From contig CALILB010000423.1 in assembly GCA_938016625.1 (NCBI GenBank), positions 1 through 6,300 of the forward strand: 6,300 nucleotides of DNA. The letters run 5' to 3'. A program made the translations under genes and the position numbers. Source of the stretch: an uncultured bacterium. Lineage in GTDB: Bacteria > Acidobacteriota > Thermoanaerobaculia > Multivoradales > JAHEKO01. How positions within the stretch are numbered: position 1 is the stretch's first letter; each line of letters opens with the position of its first letter. Positions 5,504 through 6,300 of this stretch are shown one piece after another. The notes under the pieces were generated by a model. The model saw nothing but the letters and a program-made list of their open reading frames with translations. It did no database searches and was not told where the DNA came from.

Positions 5504-6300
5504 GTGTTTCATCCTCATTGGCGTCAGCAAGCCCTCTCCCGACTCGACGAGACCTTCGATCTCATCATCGTCGGTGGCGGCATCACCGGCTCCGGCATCC
5601 TCTTCGATGCCTCGCAAAGGGGTCTCAAAGCTCTGCTGGTGGAGCGTCACGACTTTGCCGCCGGCACCTCGTCGCGCTCTTCCAAGCTGATCCACGGCGG
5701 GCTGCGCTATCTCAAACAGATGCAGTTTCGAGTCACCCGCATGGCATGCCGCGAGCGCGACCGGATGCTGGTCCTCAACCCACTGCTGGTGCAACCGATT
5801 CGCTTTCTCTATCCCGCCAATCGGGGGGACAAGGTGCCCGGGTGGACCGTCGATCTGGGTCTGTGGATGTACGACCGTCTCACCAGCCGACCCGAGAAAC
5901 ACACCCATCTGGAGCCATCCGATGTCGAGACCATGGCCCCCGGTCTCGAGCTCGACAATCTCGATCGGGCCATGGCCTACACCGACGCCCTGACCGACGA
6001 CGCCCTGCTGACTCTGGCAGTAGCGGCCACGGGCTTTGCCTACGGAGGACTGGCCCTGACCCGGGCCGAGGCGGTGGAGTGCATCCACGGCACCGACGGT
6101 CGACTAAACGGTATCGTCGTCCGAGATCTGGAGAGCGGTCGCAACCACCAGGTTAGAGGGCACCTGGTCATCAACGCAGCGGGGGTCTGGTCCGACCAGG
6201 TTCGTCATTGCTTTGGCTTTGGCACCAACCGGCTGCGCCCGTCGCGCGGCACCCACATCATCATCCCTTCCCGCCGCCTGCCGATCGAGGCGGCCCTCAC
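5504..6300 (+). CDS. GlpD-type FAD-dependent glycerol-3-phosphate dehydrogenase, 3' end beyond window
   Basis: The frame stays open from GTG at 5504 to the right edge, 265 complete codons; the family is usually about 500-570 residues, so about half is shown. Known role: oxidation of sn-glycerol-3-phosphate to DHAP at the inner membrane with electrons going to quinone. Seen: the Rossmann FAD motif VGGGITGSG (23-31) with Asp35 and RG (39-40), matching the FAD-G3PDH signature 1 except Leu33 where Ala is usual; the ribose-binding acidic residue Glu47 in LLVERHDF; the hallmark GTSSRSSKLIHGGLRYL (54-70); GLWMYDRL (about 127-134); AYTDALTDDALL; INAAGVWSDQV; and SRGTHIIIP, the equivalent of KGSHIVVP in E. 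coli GlpD. The start is the first possible codon after the previous stop, preceded by GGAG, and the short N-terminal extension (HPHWRQQALSRL) is typical. As partner of an AGPS-like gene it may supply DHAP for ether-lipid synthesis, or be a paralogue specialised for a lipid precursor; both are inference. Symbol left empty because several GlpD paralogue types exist (GlpD, GlpA, GlpO). Confidence 0.93.
   Translation, partial: MFHPHWRQQALSRLDETFDLIIVGGGITGSGILFDASQRGLKALLVERHDFAAGTSSRSSKLIHGGLRYLKQMQFRVTRMACRERDRMLVLNPLLVQPIRFLYPANRGDKVPGWTVDLGLWMYDRLTSRPEKHTHLEPSDVETMAPGLELDNLDRAMAYTDALTDDALLTLAVAATGFAYGGLALTRAEAVECIHGTDGRLNGIVVRDLESGRNHQVRGHLVINAAGVWSDQVRHCFGFGTNRLRPSRGTHIIIPSRRLPIEAAL

Noticed and set aside
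5348..6088. A 246-codon minus-strand open frame across the AGPS/GlpD junction
   Set aside because: It overlaps two well-supported plus-strand genes and resembles nothing by itself; shadow frame.

Overview
The window is GC-rich bacterial chromosomal DNA. It holds one gene reading left on the minus strand and four reading right on the plus strand, with little non-coding sequence. The genes look like ordinary, vertically inherited chromosome: there are no transposase, phage, tRNA, rRNA or CRISPR signals. Two proteins carry Sec-type signal peptides, GTG starts are used, and the set includes a UbiB-family protein, a membrane-type glycerol-3-phosphate dehydrogenase and an alkylglycerone-phosphate-synthase-like flavoprotein. 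Together these suggest a respiring, high-GC, probably Gram-negative bacterium; Acidobacteriota- or Myxococcota-like lineages are possible, but the sequence alone does not fix the phylum.

Layout. (1) Positions 1-1503, minus strand: the first 501 codons of an ABC1/AarF/UbiB atypical kinase, cut by the left edge. (2) Positions 1504-1663: a 160-base divergent intergenic region that should hold promoters for both directions. (3) Positions 1664-2815: a secreted protein with a fibronectin-III-like N-terminal domain, a DUF1566 (Lcl-like) domain and a short six-cysteine C-terminal module. (4) Positions 2866-3813: a secreted protein of unknown family with a hydrophobic/amphipathic segment and an acidic tail. 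(5) Positions 3846-5501: an FAD-dependent alkyl-DHAP-synthase (AGPS) homologue that keeps the Tyr, His-His-His and Arg residues expected of that enzyme. (6) Positions 5504-6300, cut by the right edge: the N-terminal half of a GlpD-type FAD glycerol-3-phosphate dehydrogenase, starting two bases after the AGPS stop.

How the genes may work together. The AGPS-like and GlpD-like genes are almost certainly one translationally close pair. GlpD makes dihydroxyacetone phosphate (DHAP) from glycerol-3-phosphate and passes electrons to quinone; AGPS uses acyl-DHAP to make alkyl-DHAP, the committed step of ether-lipid synthesis. The pair is therefore a candidate bacterial ether-lipid module and is the most interesting part of the window. 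The two secreted proteins upstream lie on the same strand with short gaps and no visible terminator, but nothing in their sequences ties them to lipid metabolism. The UbiB homologue points to quinone or prenyl-lipid handling and is transcribed away from the rest.
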